In this document: piece by piece, positions 1 through 8,473 of the stretch | Layout: each line of letters starts with the position of its first letter | How positions within the stretch are numbered: the stretch's first letter is position 1 | Position numbers and translations under genes: made by a program | Notes under the pieces: generated by a model | The model's database searches: none | Told to the model about the DNA's origin: nothing | The model's input: only the letters and a program-made list of their open reading frames with translations | Origin: an uncultured Muribaculaceae bacterium | GTDB lineage: Bacteria; Bacteroidota; Bacteroidia; Bacteroidales; Muribaculaceae | NCBI GenBank assembly: GCA_910583795.1 | Contig: CAJTZQ010000001.1 | Span: forward strand, 1-64,000 | Direction: 5' to 3' | DNA length: 64,000 nt

Positions 1-320
1 AAATCGCCTCGGTGCTTAGATATTACGTCGATTTATGGGATTTTATAGTTTAATGCTCCTACTTACTACTTATATTACTTATACTACTACATAAATTTAC
101 TGCCTGCACCCTTGTTTCACAACAAAAGATGCCCGCATGATGTGCACTTCCATTGAGACTCATGCGTTTCTCAACGTAAGAATCCCGGTGCACATCCAGA
201 TTAATCGTTAAATGATAATACTTATACTTAATATTTTCTTGATTTAAGTTTCGCAAGCTCACTTAACCTCATAACCCTCAACTTTTGCCTGCGAAAGTTG
301 AATCATTGAAATTTAGGATT
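1..320. other. Left-edge stretch without a supported gene
   Basis: No convincing coding region is visible. A 67-codon open frame on the minus strand (59-262) has no signal peptide, motif or recognisable domain, so I do not call it. The right part (about 246-303) carries a short copy of the dispersed palindromic element described elsewhere in the window. The rest is AT-rich sequence in which I see no promoter matching the TTTG/TAnnTTTG pattern. Confidence 0.5.
246..303. repeat. Short copy of dispersed element family 1
   Basis: Contains the AAGTTTCGCAAGCTCACTT end and the CAACTTTTGCCTGCGAAAGTTG end of the element found in full near 24.1 and 26.6 kb, joined by AACCTCATAACC-type sequence. The roughly 100-base core of the long copies is missing, so this looks like an internally deleted derivative. 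It lies just downstream of the hybrid kinase stop codon on the minus strand and could form a hairpin in that transcript. Confidence 0.7.
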
Positions 321-1712
321 TCATCCAAGAAGCCTGTTTATCTCTCCTGTCAGTCTTTCCATGTTCACAGGTTTTGAGACGTAGCTGTTAAACCCGTTCT
401 CCATAATCCTTGCCCTGTCTGACGAAAAAGCATACGCCGTCACAGCGATCACAGGCACGGAATCCGATATCTGCCTTATCCTTCTTGTAGCCTCATATCC
501 ATCCATATATGGCATGTTGATGTCCATGAGTATAAGGTCGGGCTTATGCTCCTGATACATTTCCACTGCTTCCCGTCCGTTCCATGCATGAATCAGGTCA
601 TAGCTGTCTTCAAGCATTGACGATATCAGCAAATAGTTGCTCTCGTTGTCTTCCGCCACGAGAAGTGTATGCCGATGATGCCTTACCGACGGCTTTACGG
701 GCTCTTCCGTCACTTCAGCAATCTCATCATCGATAACCTCCTCCGGCTTCACAGGCAATGTGAACCAGAATAGCGAACCTTTACCGACACCGGCTGATTC
801 GACACCTATTTCGCCCCCCAGCCGTCCGATAATTTCCTTGCATATCGACAGCCCAAGCCCGGTTCCCGGTATCTCATCATTCTGTTTGGAGAATCGTTTG
901 AACAAAAGAGGCTGCTTTTCCGGAGAGATTCCCACTCCCGTATCCTTCACAAAGAAATATATCTCATTTTCTTTCACCTCATATCCGAAGGTGATATTTC
1001 CGCGAGGGGTGAACTTACAGGCGTTGGTCAGGAGATTGAACAAAATCTGCGACAGGCGTTCCGGATCTGTATTTATCCGGCATTCCGGGGCTCCCAGCAC
1101 ATAATTGAGCATCGTTTCTGGATTTACCCTGAAACGGATAGAGGCGTCGACAGAACGTATCAATTCATTTAGCTCTATCTCCCTTTCGCTGATTTTCAAT
1201 TCCCCTTCATTCATCTTGGCTGCGTCAAGCACATCGTCTACCAAATTGAGGAGAAGGCGGTTATTGTTCTCTATCTGTTCCACATACCTCTTTTTCTTCA
1301 CCGGGTCGTCTGATTCGGCAAGCAAACGCGAGAACCCTGTGATGGCATTCACCGGAGTCCTTATCTCATGACTCATATTGGCAATCATCGACAGTTTATC
1401 GGCACCGTCGGCTGCCGGAGCGCTTTTTGTAACGCTCACGACTACAAATCCGCCATCGGCATACTGTCCTGAAATCACGGCGACTTCAGAATTGTCGCTG
1501 TTTCCGCTCCCTGCCGCTTCAGCATCTGCGACAACAGTCTTAAATCCGCGCCTCAAGGTCAGGCACTCGTCAATGGCGTGGACCACATCCGGCGTCTGAA
1601 GCAATCCCTCCTCTTTACAGGACCGGTTGCGATAGACAATTTCATGATTCCTGTCTACGACAGCCACAAAGGCTTCAATATGCGACAGAATAATATCAAG
1701 TTCCAATGCCAT
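321..1712 (-). CDS. Hybrid sensor histidine kinase with C-terminal receiver domain
   Basis: A 463-residue cytoplasmic protein with no signal peptide or membrane segment. Residues about 1-95 look like a PAS-type sensor. The dimerisation/phosphoacceptor helix carries SHEIRTP near residue 115. The ATPase domain has the N-box LFNLLTNACKF and the glycine boxes DTGVGIS and GTGLGLS. A receiver domain follows from about residue 345, with acidic EDN, the phospho-acceptor Asp in LILMDINMP, VTAYA and the SKPV lysine. The kinase is therefore expected to autophosphorylate on His and pass phosphate to its own receiver. There is no DNA-binding or effector domain. The kinase core closely resembles that of the next gene (2054-4303), so the two are probably duplicates. 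A 341-base heptamer-repeat gap separates them. The sensed signal cannot be read from the sequence. Confidence 0.9.
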   Translation of the reverse strand: MALELDIILSHIEAFVAVVDRNHEIVYRNRSCKEEGLLQTPDVVHAIDECLTLRRGFKTVVADAEAAGSGNSDNSEVAVISGQYADGGFVVVSVTKSAPAADGADKLSMIANMSHEIRTPVNAITGFSRLLAESDDPVKKKRYVEQIENNNRLLLNLVDDVLDAAKMNEGELKISEREIELNELIRSVDASIRFRVNPETMLNYVLGAPECRINTDPERLSQILFNLLTNACKFTPRGNITFGYEVKENEIYFFVKDTGVGISPEKQPLLFKRFSKQNDEIPGTGLGLSICKEIIGRLGGEIGVESAGVGKGSLFWFTLPVKPEEVIDDEIAEVTEEPVKPSVRHHRHTLLVAEDNESNYLLISSMLEDSYDLIHAWNGREAVEMYQEHKPDLILMDINMPYMDGYEATRRIRQISDSVPVIAVTAYAFSSDRARIMENGFNSYVSKPVNMERLTGEINRLLG

Positions 1713-2053
1713 ATTATATTATTTTTTAATGTTTTTTTATTCAGTTGGTTGTTGGTCGTTGGTCGTTGGCCAGTTGGTCGTTGGTCTTTGGTCTTTGGCC
1801 AGTTGGTCGTTGGTCTTTGGTCTTTGGTCGTTGGTTGTTGGTCGTTAGTCTTTGGTCGTTGGCCAGTTGGTCGTTGGCCAGTTGGTCGTTGGTCTTTGGT
1901 CGTTGGTCGTTGGTCGTTAGTCTTTGGTCGTTGGTTTATAGTATATGGTTTATAGTTTAAGAATTATTTGAAACTTACTATTCATAACTAATGACTAATG
2001 ACTAATTCACTAATGACTCTAAACCCTAAACTCTAAACCCTAAACTCTAAACC
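1713..2053. repeat. Heptamer-repeat gap (family 2, long copy)
   Basis: No gene. Bases about 1745-1935 are a degenerate tandem array of seven-base units (TTGGTCG, TTGGTCT, TTGGCCAG variants). A GGTTTAT/AGTTTAA segment follows (about 1930-1960), then an AT-rich core (AAGAATTATTTGAAACTTAC), ACTAATG repeats and CCCTAAA/CTCTAAA repeats up to about 2055. Left and right arms are partly inverted relative to each other. Nearly the same core and arms recur at 29.67-29.91 kb and in short form at 4.32-4.42 kb. Open frames through the array only encode repeated WSLVVGR-type residues and are spurious. Confidence 0.9.
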
Positions 2054-4303
2054 CTACCTCGGAAGCGTGAACCAAAACAGCGACCCGCACCCGACGCCAT
2101 TAGAGACCACACCTATTTTTCCTCCAAGACGCTCCACTATGCTTTTGCTTATGGAGAGACCCAGACCCGTTCCCTGCACGAAATCATTGAGTTTCGTGAA
2201 GCGTGAAAAAACTTTCCCGATATTCTCCGGTGAAATACCCTCACCCGTGTCGCGCACAAAGAAATAGACCTCCCCTTCGCGAACCTCATAGCCAAATGTG
2301 ATACTCCCCTTCCTGGTGAATTTCATGGCATTTGTCAGGAAATTCACAAACACCTGTCTCACTCTGTCCGGATCCGTCACTATCTCGCATTTCTTTGCCC
2401 CCAGCACAAGATTGAGAGCCACACGTGGAGGAAGATTCAACCTCACGGTACTGTCTACAGAAGTCAGCAGCTCATTGATGTCGGTCGGCACCGTATGCAC
2501 ATCGAGGGTGTTCGACTCCACCTTAGCCATGTCGAGCACATCCCCTATAAGTTTCAGAAGCAGTTCATTGTTATGCTCTATTATCCCTGCGAATTTCTCT
2601 TTTTTATCAGTGTCGGGATTTTTGGCAAGCATCGACGAGAATCCGACAATAGCATTGAGCGGAGTCCTGATCTCATGACTCATATTGGCAAGAAACGCCA
2701 TTTTCAGCCGGTCTGATTCCCTCGCTTTCTCCCTCGCCTCGATCAGCATAGCCTCTTTCTTTTTCTGGTCGGTGATATCCACTGCAAAGATGTCAAGATT
2801 CTGCGGTTGACCACCCGCATTGTCGCCCACACACACTATAAACTCATAGTCGGAATCGGTGCAATCGAAATGTTTTGAGAACCTGACCACTCCCCCGCGT
2901 TGTCTGACAATATCCGTCAACCTTGATATATATTCCCCTCTAAGCAGTTCCGATGGATTGGCAGACTCCTTATTGTTCTCCATAATCGAGGCAAACATCT
3001 CGTTCCACCCCTCGTAGTCCAATCCGGCAAGCTTCCCGTCGGAGTCGCATTTTATTGTGGCACGTGAATATCCTATCGGCATGTTCCCGACAAGGCGGTC
3101 CCTGTCGCTCAAAAGCGCGATCCTTCGTCTTTGGAATATATAGAGTCCTATTGCCGTCCCCACTATGGCAAGAAACACTATCGCTCCCGATATGATATAG
3201 GCATGATATTTCTCCCATATCGTTTCAGGTTTATTGAGGAACACCGTCCCCGGAGGGCAACTATCTTCCGGGATATCGTCCCGTATCAATTTTTCGTAGT
3301 TGACTATCGGACAAGACTTATGCACCCGCCTGAACGGCACATCACTCATCTTCTTCCCCACCAAAAGGTCATTAAGCCCTGCCTTGATATCAGAATAAAA
3401 CTCCTCGGGCGAGCAGAAATACCCTCCCGTTATACCGCTGTTGAAATAGGCATAGCGAAGTCCGAACACAGGCCGCTTCGATCCCGCTATCATCCTCGCC
3501 TCCCCGGCTATGAGCTGCGGATAGCCGTGAATGGTCATTCGCTCGAAAAACCACGTCGACAGCAAAAGTCCCGTGTCATAGTCTGTGCTGTTGAGATATT
3601 GTTGAAGCAGTTTTCCGTTGTCGTCGCTCGCCACCAGCCATTCATATTCCATGTCGGGATAGCGCGAAACTATATAGTCATGAATACTGTGGCTCAGATG
3701 CCTGTTGAGATAAAGAGCATCCGCTATAAATATCAGTTTCGACATTCCCGGAAACATATACTTCATCATGTCGATGGTCTCCTTATACAGGTTAGGCGCC
3801 TGCACAAGAGAGAAGTTATACTTCCCGCGCAATTCTTCAAGAGGTTTCATACCTCCGCAGAGTTCAGAGTTGTCGTCCCCCGTGCGGGTGTAATAAAAAT
3901 CCTGCATACAATATTGGTCCGACTGTGCCACAAGCAGCATAGGCACGTCGCCCCACGCCTCTTTTATCCTGTCGCGAAGAGTGAACGAGAAATTACCCAC
4001 AAGCACAACATAATCCGGATGTCTCTCAGAGAAGCGGGAAAACAGACCGTTTGCCATATTGTCATAATCCTTCTCATTATGTATAAGCGTACTGTTGAGA
4101 TAGACCACTTCCGGCGCACGGAAACCGTCGCGGGTGGAGACATCAGCCATAACAGGGGTAACGATCTCCTGCGCCCATGGGGCACCGTCGTTATACGAAT
4201 TGATAATCAACACACGTTTACCCTCCGCGCATTCCGCATGAGGAGGATGCAGCGCGAAGCATGCGAGGATAAACAACAGCTTAAGTATATTTTTTGTTTT
4301 CAT
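2054..4303 (-). CDS. Membrane sensor histidine kinase with large periplasmic sensor
   Basis: A 749-residue protein with an N-terminal signal peptide (residues about 1-25). A periplasmic region of roughly 340 residues follows and resembles an ABC-type substrate-binding fold (KRVLIINSYN... opening). A membrane helix lies near 368-392 and is followed by basic QRRR. A PAS-like region comes next, then SHEIRTPLN near residue 540. The ATPase domain has NFLTNAMKF, DTGEGIS and GTGLGLS. The protein ends right after the ATPase domain (WFTLPR), with no receiver or DNA-binding domain. Its kinase core is paralogous to the downstream hybrid kinase. It probably detects an extracytoplasmic ligand and passes phosphate to a receiver in trans, possibly that of 321-1712. 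Ligand and target are unknown. Confidence 0.88.
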   Translation of the reverse strand: MKTKNILKLLFILACFALHPPHAECAEGKRVLIINSYNDGAPWAQEIVTPVMADVSTRDGFRAPEVVYLNSTLIHNEKDYDNMANGLFSRFSERHPDYVVLVGNFSFTLRDRIKEAWGDVPMLLVAQSDQYCMQDFYYTRTGDDNSELCGGMKPLEELRGKYNFSLVQAPNLYKETIDMMKYMFPGMSKLIFIADALYLNRHLSHSIHDYIVSRYPDMEYEWLVASDDNGKLLQQYLNSTDYDTGLLLSTWFFERMTIHGYPQLIAGEARMIAGSKRPVFGLRYAYFNSGITGGYFCSPEEFYSDIKAGLNDLLVGKKMSDVPFRRVHKSCPIVNYEKLIRDDIPEDSCPPGTVFLNKPETIWEKYHAYIISGAIVFLAIVGTAIGLYIFQRRRIALLSDRDRLVGNMPIGYSRATIKCDSDGKLAGLDYEGWNEMFASIMENNKESANPSELLRGEYISRLTDIVRQRGGVVRFSKHFDCTDSDYEFIVCVGDNAGGQPQNLDIFAVDITDQKKKEAMLIEAREKARESDRLKMAFLANMSHEIRTPLNAIVGFSSMLAKNPDTDKKEKFAGIIEHNNELLLKLIGDVLDMAKVESNTLDVHTVPTDINELLTSVDSTVRLNLPPRVALNLVLGAKKCEIVTDPDRVRQVFVNFLTNAMKFTRKGSITFGYEVREGEVYFFVRDTGEGISPENIGKVFSRFTKLNDFVQGTGLGLSISKSIVERLGGKIGVVSNGVGCGSLFWFTLPR

Positions 4304-4321
4304 TCAGTCTTTTTGTAATTT

Positions 4322-4418
4322 AGTTGTGAGCTTACGGTTTATGGTTTAAGAATAATTTGAAGCCACACATGACTCTTAAACTATAAACCCTAAACTATAA
4401 ACCCTAAACCCTAAACAT
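4322..4418. repeat. Family 2 repeat, short copy
   Basis: Inverted arms GGTTTATGGTTTAAGA and TCTTAAACTATAAACC flank an AT-rich core (AATAATTTGAAGCC...), followed by CCCTAAA heptamers. This is a compact version of the elements at 1.75-2.05 and 29.67-29.91 kb. It fills most of the gap between the UDP-sugar dehydrogenase and the kinase and can fold into a hairpin on either strand. Confidence 0.8.
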
Positions 4419-5685
4419 TCACACCCGGGCTAACAATTCCGCAATCCACACACCCCGGGGCTCTCACACTCCCTATGTCCAATCCGTTGAAACACTTATG
4501 TGCCACACAATGCACAACGACATCATACGGTCCCGAACCCTTCACCGATTCAAAGTCTCCCGTAAACGGTATGTCGGCATATTCACGAGCCACCGCAGCC
4601 GGGTCCACCACAGGGTCATACACCACCACGTGCGAACCGTAGCCGAGCAGACGTGTCAACGTGTCATAGGTCTTTGTATTCCTTATGTCGGGGCAATCTT
4701 TCTTGAAAGAAAATCCCAGAATCAGGATTTTCGCCTCGCTCACCCTCTTCCCTCTCTTGTTGAGCGCCTCCACGACACTGTCTGCAAGATAATAACCCAT
4801 AGACTCGTTGACATTCCTCGCCTCTGTCATAAGGCGCGGATGCAGTCCGTGCAGTTCCGCTTTTTTTATCAGATAATACGGATCGACACTTATGCAGTGT
4901 CCTCCCACCAATCCCGGCTCAAACCGTATGAAATTCCATTTCGTCGCAGCCGCCTCTATCACCTCCTTCGTGTCGATTTCCAGCGCGTTAAACACTTTCG
5001 CCACCTCGTTGATAAAGGCGATGTTTACATCGCGCTGCGTGTTTTCTATAATCTTCGCCGCCTCCGCCACCTTTATCGACGGAGCCTTGTAGATCCCTCC
5101 CGTTATCACCGACGAATAGACCCTCCCGATCCTCTCCACAGCTTCCGGAGACGACCCCGACACTATCTTGCATATATTTTCTACGGTATGAACCTTGTCG
5201 CCCGGGTTCACTCTCTCGGGAGAATATCCCGCCATAAAATCTCTGTCGCATTTCAGACCCGAAACTTTTTCGATGATCGGTATGCAATATTCCTCCGTGG
5301 TGCCGGGATAGACCGTGCTTTCAAACACCACCACATCCCCCCTGGAGATAATCTCCCCGAGCATACGCGATGCCGACGCCAGATGGCGCAGATCCGGCTC
5401 ATGGTTCGAATTGACCGGTGTGGGCACGGCAACGATATAGAACGTGCACTCTCTCAGATATCTTTTCAATGCGGTGCATGTCATGCCGTTATTGAAAGCC
5501 GCCTCGAGAGCCTCCGGACTTACCTCCCTTGTCGAATCTTGAAGATCGTTGATCTCCTCTACTCTCCGGGTGGAGATGTCGTAGCCCGTCACCTTGTAGC
5601 GCGACGCAAAAAGCGCTGCGAGCGGCAGCCCCACATATCCGAGTCCTATCACCCCTATTCTTTCATTCGGGATATTGCAGTCCAT
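4411..5685 (-). CDS. UDP-N-acetylhexosamine 6-dehydrogenase (TviB/WbpO type)
   Basis: A 424-residue nucleotide-sugar dehydrogenase that oxidises C6 of a UDP-HexNAc to a uronic acid with two NAD+. Visible features are the Rossmann motif GVIGLGYVGLPLA at the N-terminus, YSPERVNPGD, the ENTQRDVNIA helix, the catalytic-cysteine motif GGHCI near residue 265 and the C-terminal FKKDCPDIRNTK motif. The sequence resembles TviB/WbpO (UDP-GalNAc or GlcNAc dehydrogenase) more than UDP-glucose dehydrogenase, but the exact sugar is inference. It lies 44 bases after the glycosyltransferase gene on the same strand, so it probably supplies that enzyme with a uronic-acid donor. It is the last gene of the polysaccharide operon. 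Confidence 0.88.
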   Translation of the reverse strand: MDCNIPNERIGVIGLGYVGLPLAALFASRYKVTGYDISTRRVEEINDLQDSTREVSPEALEAAFNNGMTCTALKRYLRECTFYIVAVPTPVNSNHEPDLRHLASASRMLGEIISRGDVVVFESTVYPGTTEEYCIPIIEKVSGLKCDRDFMAGYSPERVNPGDKVHTVENICKIVSGSSPEAVERIGRVYSSVITGGIYKAPSIKVAEAAKIIENTQRDVNIAFINEVAKVFNALEIDTKEVIEAAATKWNFIRFEPGLVGGHCISVDPYYLIKKAELHGLHPRLMTEARNVNESMGYYLADSVVEALNKRGKRVSEAKILILGFSFKKDCPDIRNTKTYDTLTRLLGYGSHVVVYDPVVDPAAVAREYADIPFTGDFESVKGSGPYDVVVHCVAHKCFNGLDIGSVRAPGCVDCGIVSPGVNV

Positions 5686-5729
5686 TTATTCTGTCTGTCT
5701 TGAGATTTATAAATTTTGGATACCCACTC

Positions 5730-7049
5730 CTAAAGACCTTCCTCAAACGCCACCTCCGAGGTTTTCACCGGATTCCACTTGTCTTTATACGACGAATAGA
5801 AGAATATTTCCACAGTGTGGCCCACCAGGCGCGCAAGCCTCAGGAAATATCCCATATAAAGGGTGTGGAAAATCAGCAAAGCCCCGAGACGCCTCTCCTG
5901 TCCCGACCTTTCCGACACCATCTGCATCACAAAGAAAGCCATGATGGAAAACGACAGACGGATCAGCCACCCCACAAGGATCACATCGGCGATCCGGTCG
6001 GCGTTGCTCAGGAACAGGGTGATTATATAGAAAAGCCAGATGTAGTTGAAAATACAGTCGAAGACTATGCAGTCAAGATTGGAGATCATGTTGGAGAAAG
6101 AGAAATTCTTGTTGCTCCAGAGGATGTCGCGGTGCTTGCGCACGCGGAAACGTATCAGCGATTTCGACCATCTGAGCCTCTGCATGAAGAGCTTGCTCCA
6201 TTTCACGGGCACGCTCGTGAGGCAGACAGCCTTGTTGGCGAACCTCACCTTGTAGCCCGCCTTCCTGATCTTCTGCGTCAGGTCGCCGTCGAGCCCCGGA
6301 CCGATATCCCAACCCCCGAGCTGACGGATAGTCTCGGTCTCAAACGCGCCGAACGCACCCGAAATGATATGGAAGATTCCGAGCATGTCGGTTGCCATAC
6401 GCCCCACCTGAATCGTTCTCAGATATTCGAGAGCCTGCATCGAGGAGCACATGGAATCGTCGATGTTGCGCACTTTTATGCATCCCCCCACGCCCCTGAC
6501 GTCGCGGTCCATATAGAAGGGGATCAGTATCTGCTCGATAGCGTCGCGGTCGAGAGAGCTGTCGGCGTCGATATGCACGAGATATTTCCCTGCTGCATGC
6601 TCGAGTCCGCAGTTGGCTGCCGATGCCTTCCCTCCCCTGTCGTTCATCCTGAAAAAATGTTTTATCAGCCCCGCCTTCTGCAGGTCGGCACAGATGAAAG
6701 GGGTCGCGTCGTCAGAGCCGTCGTCAACCACTATCACCTCGAAATTGTCGTAGGTCTGTTCCCTGAGCGACTCCAGGAGATGGTAGAGGTTCTTCCCCTC
6801 GTTCTTGCCGGGAGCCATGATGGTGACGAGCGGACGTTCCACGAAAAGGGCGCGGCGCGCCTCGGCTTCACGGCGCGTGCGGCTTTTCCATGTCGCGCCG
6901 TAGCGCGCCACGGCTATCATGTCGGTGAGATAATAGCGCGGGAATTCCACAAAAAGCAGAAACCAATAGGTCGTGATGAGATAGTCCCACGACAGGTTTG
7001 CCGTGAAACACGCCACTATTCCCTCTATTATCCCGAATACGTAGTCCAT
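5730..7049 (-). CDS. Processive family 2 glycosyltransferase (polysaccharide synthase)
   Basis: A 439-residue membrane synthase. The start is set at the ATG that overlaps the upstream stop by one base (TGATG). A longer frame exists, but its extra 70 residues are out-of-frame translation of the neighbour. Residues about 15-45 hold a membrane segment. The cytosolic GT2 domain has DDGSDD, DAD, a LDGDLT acidic motif at the acceptor-base position and QRLRW, the signature of processive beta-glycan synthases (cellulose, hyaluronan, PNAG, Alg8). Several membrane helices follow near the C-terminus, presumably forming the extrusion channel. With the adjacent uronate-forming dehydrogenase, an alginate- or hyaluronan-like polymer is plausible. 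The product sugar is not determinable here. Confidence 0.87.
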   Translation of the reverse strand: MDYVFGIIEGIVACFTANLSWDYLITTYWFLLFVEFPRYYLTDMIAVARYGATWKSRTRREAEARRALFVERPLVTIMAPGKNEGKNLYHLLESLREQTYDNFEVIVVDDGSDDATPFICADLQKAGLIKHFFRMNDRGGKASAANCGLEHAAGKYLVHIDADSSLDRDAIEQILIPFYMDRDVRGVGGCIKVRNIDDSMCSSMQALEYLRTIQVGRMATDMLGIFHIISGAFGAFETETIRQLGGWDIGPGLDGDLTQKIRKAGYKVRFANKAVCLTSVPVKWSKLFMQRLRWSKSLIRFRVRKHRDILWSNKNFSFSNMISNLDCIVFDCIFNYIWLFYIITLFLSNADRIADVILVGWLIRLSFSIMAFFVMQMVSERSGQERRLGALLIFHTLYMGYFLRLARLVGHTVEIFFYSSYKDKWNPVKTSEVAFEEGL

Positions 7050-8473
7050 CAGTCTCTTTCCTCTTCTATGCGTTTTATAAATTGCTCCACGTCGTCGCCC
7101 GGATGATAGGTGAAGGTGCCCACAAGCTCGAACTGAAATCCCGCGTGCATCTCCTGATAGTCGCGCAGCTGCTCGGTAATCTCGAATTCCATGTCGGAAA
7201 GCGCCTTCGCCACTTCCCCGTCGGGCACCCGGCAAAGGAAGTAATAGTTGTTGCCCCACATCGCCTGCTTATAGTTGAAGAAGCGTTGCAAGGTCTGCAC
7301 CACCGGTGGCGTCACATCCTGCGACATGAGGTCGTCGCCCGCAGGGTCGAAAATATAAAACCTTCCCACGATCACCATCGCCTCGCCGAGAATTTCGGGA
7401 GTCGTGAACCTCCGCAGATATTCGATAAAATCTGTCATCGAGGAATATCCGTAGAAACCGGTGTGGTTGAGCGTGCGCTCCACCTCGTTGCTGGCGAACG
7501 CCTTTATCCCCTCCGGGGTGAATTCAAATTCCTCCACATCCACCGGGCGAAGCTCGTCGGGACGCCACGAACGGCGGTTGTTGGTGCAGAGCGCCCTCAT
7601 TTCGGGATACATGAACGTGTTGTCACACTGCCGGCATGTATAGATCGACGACGGACGGTCGTAGTCCACGCCGATATGCCTGAGCTGCCGCTTACACTTG
7701 GGGCAGATCAGGTCGCCGTCGCTCTGATATGTATGTTCCGGCGACACGTTGGCACACCTGAAATGGTGGAGCACAGGCTCCTCTACCACATCCGAGCTCC
7801 CGCATTTCGGGCAGGTCTCGAAGAAAAGGATATGGCTGCTGTTGCATATCGGGCAGACGTGGATGCGGTCGATAAACCGCGTGCGCCTGATATAGCCTAA
7901 TCGCAGGAGCTGATTGTGGAAAAACTCCCGCTCCTCAGCCTGGATGGTCTGCTGACCCGCAAACCAGAGGGTATAGTAATAGAGCGACATATATCCCTCG
8001 CTGAGTCCGGGAGTGGGCTGCGAGGAGAAGGTGTATCTGCCGCGCGAGATCGCATAGCGGCAAAGTCGCACCACCTCTTCTGCATGAGTCACCACGGGAG
8101 GGGTGCCGAGCAGGAAGTTCTGACGCCTCATGTTCGCGTAGATATCCTCTATCGTGCGTGCCATGGAATTGTCGGATGGGGATGTGGCATATCCGTCGAC
8201 AATCACCTCCGCTTTCCCCAGCCATCCCATAAGGCGGCGCGTCACGAAACAGGGCTTGAACCGGCACTTCTCCGAGAGAAGCGGCGACGCGAGACGTATG
8301 GCAAGCATGTTGCGGTCCATCACATTGTCTATCACGTTGATAAAGATTGCGTCGAAATCCTCGAACTGAAGTTCGGGAGTGTCGTCTACATTCACCGGCT
8401 CGTTCACCACAAGTATGCGGTGACGGTTGCGGTTGGTGACTATATGATATGGTGCTTCGCTAAGATTGTTCAT
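7049..8473 (-). CDS. Zinc-ribbon (TackOD1-like) protein with degenerate GGDEF-like tail
   Basis: A 474-residue soluble protein with no signal peptide. Residues 1-150 may be a receiver-like or scaffold region; I do not recognise it firmly. Residues about 205-300 are cysteine-rich: CPIC, CPKC, HHFRCA, CPKC and CRQC pairs around IGVDYDRPS, which resembles the TackOD1 metal-binding output domain. The last 120 residues align by eye with a GGDEF fold: MVIVGRFYIFD for the first beta strand, WGNNYYFLC where a cyclase has YGGDEF, then an ALSDMEFEITEQL helix and a GTFTYHPGDD end strand. The catalytic GGDEF residues are absent, so cyclase activity is unlikely. Overlaps of 4 and 1 bases with its neighbours imply translational coupling. 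I infer a regulator of the synthase. Confidence 0.65.
   Translation of the reverse strand: MNNLSEAPYHIVTNRNRHRILVVNEPVNVDDTPELQFEDFDAIFINVIDNVMDRNMLAIRLASPLLSEKCRFKPCFVTRRLMGWLGKAEVIVDGYATSPSDNSMARTIEDIYANMRRQNFLLGTPPVVTHAEEVVRLCRYAISRGRYTFSSQPTPGLSEGYMSLYYYTLWFAGQQTIQAEEREFFHNQLLRLGYIRRTRFIDRIHVCPICNSSHILFFETCPKCGSSDVVEEPVLHHFRCANVSPEHTYQSDGDLICPKCKRQLRHIGVDYDRPSSIYTCRQCDNTFMYPEMRALCTNNRRSWRPDELRPVDVEEFEFTPEGIKAFASNEVERTLNHTGFYGYSSMTDFIEYLRRFTTPEILGEAMVIVGRFYIFDPAGDDLMSQDVTPPVVQTLQRFFNYKQAMWGNNYYFLCRVPDGEVAKALSDMEFEITEQLRDYQEMHAGFQFELVGTFTYHPGDDVEQFIKRIEEERD

Noticed and set aside
59..262. 67-codon minus-strand frame at the left edge
   Set aside because: No recognisable feature, no promoter, AT-rich intergenic context.
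1745..1935. CRISPR array
   Set aside because: Units are seven bases long without spacers and no cas genes are present.
1578..1960. Plus-strand frames encoding WSLVVGR-type repeats
   Set aside because: They are translations of the TTGGTCG heptamer array and have no signal peptide, start context or domain.
3131..7106. Long plus-strand frames of about 395-470 codons opposite the kinase, dehydrogenase and GT2 genes
   Set aside because: Antisense to well-supported genes, with no motifs; such frames arise from the GC-rich third codon positions of the real genes.
7049..7259. N-terminal 70-residue extension of the GT2 gene
   Set aside because: It overlaps the preceding gene in another frame; the coupled ATG at 7049 explains the start.
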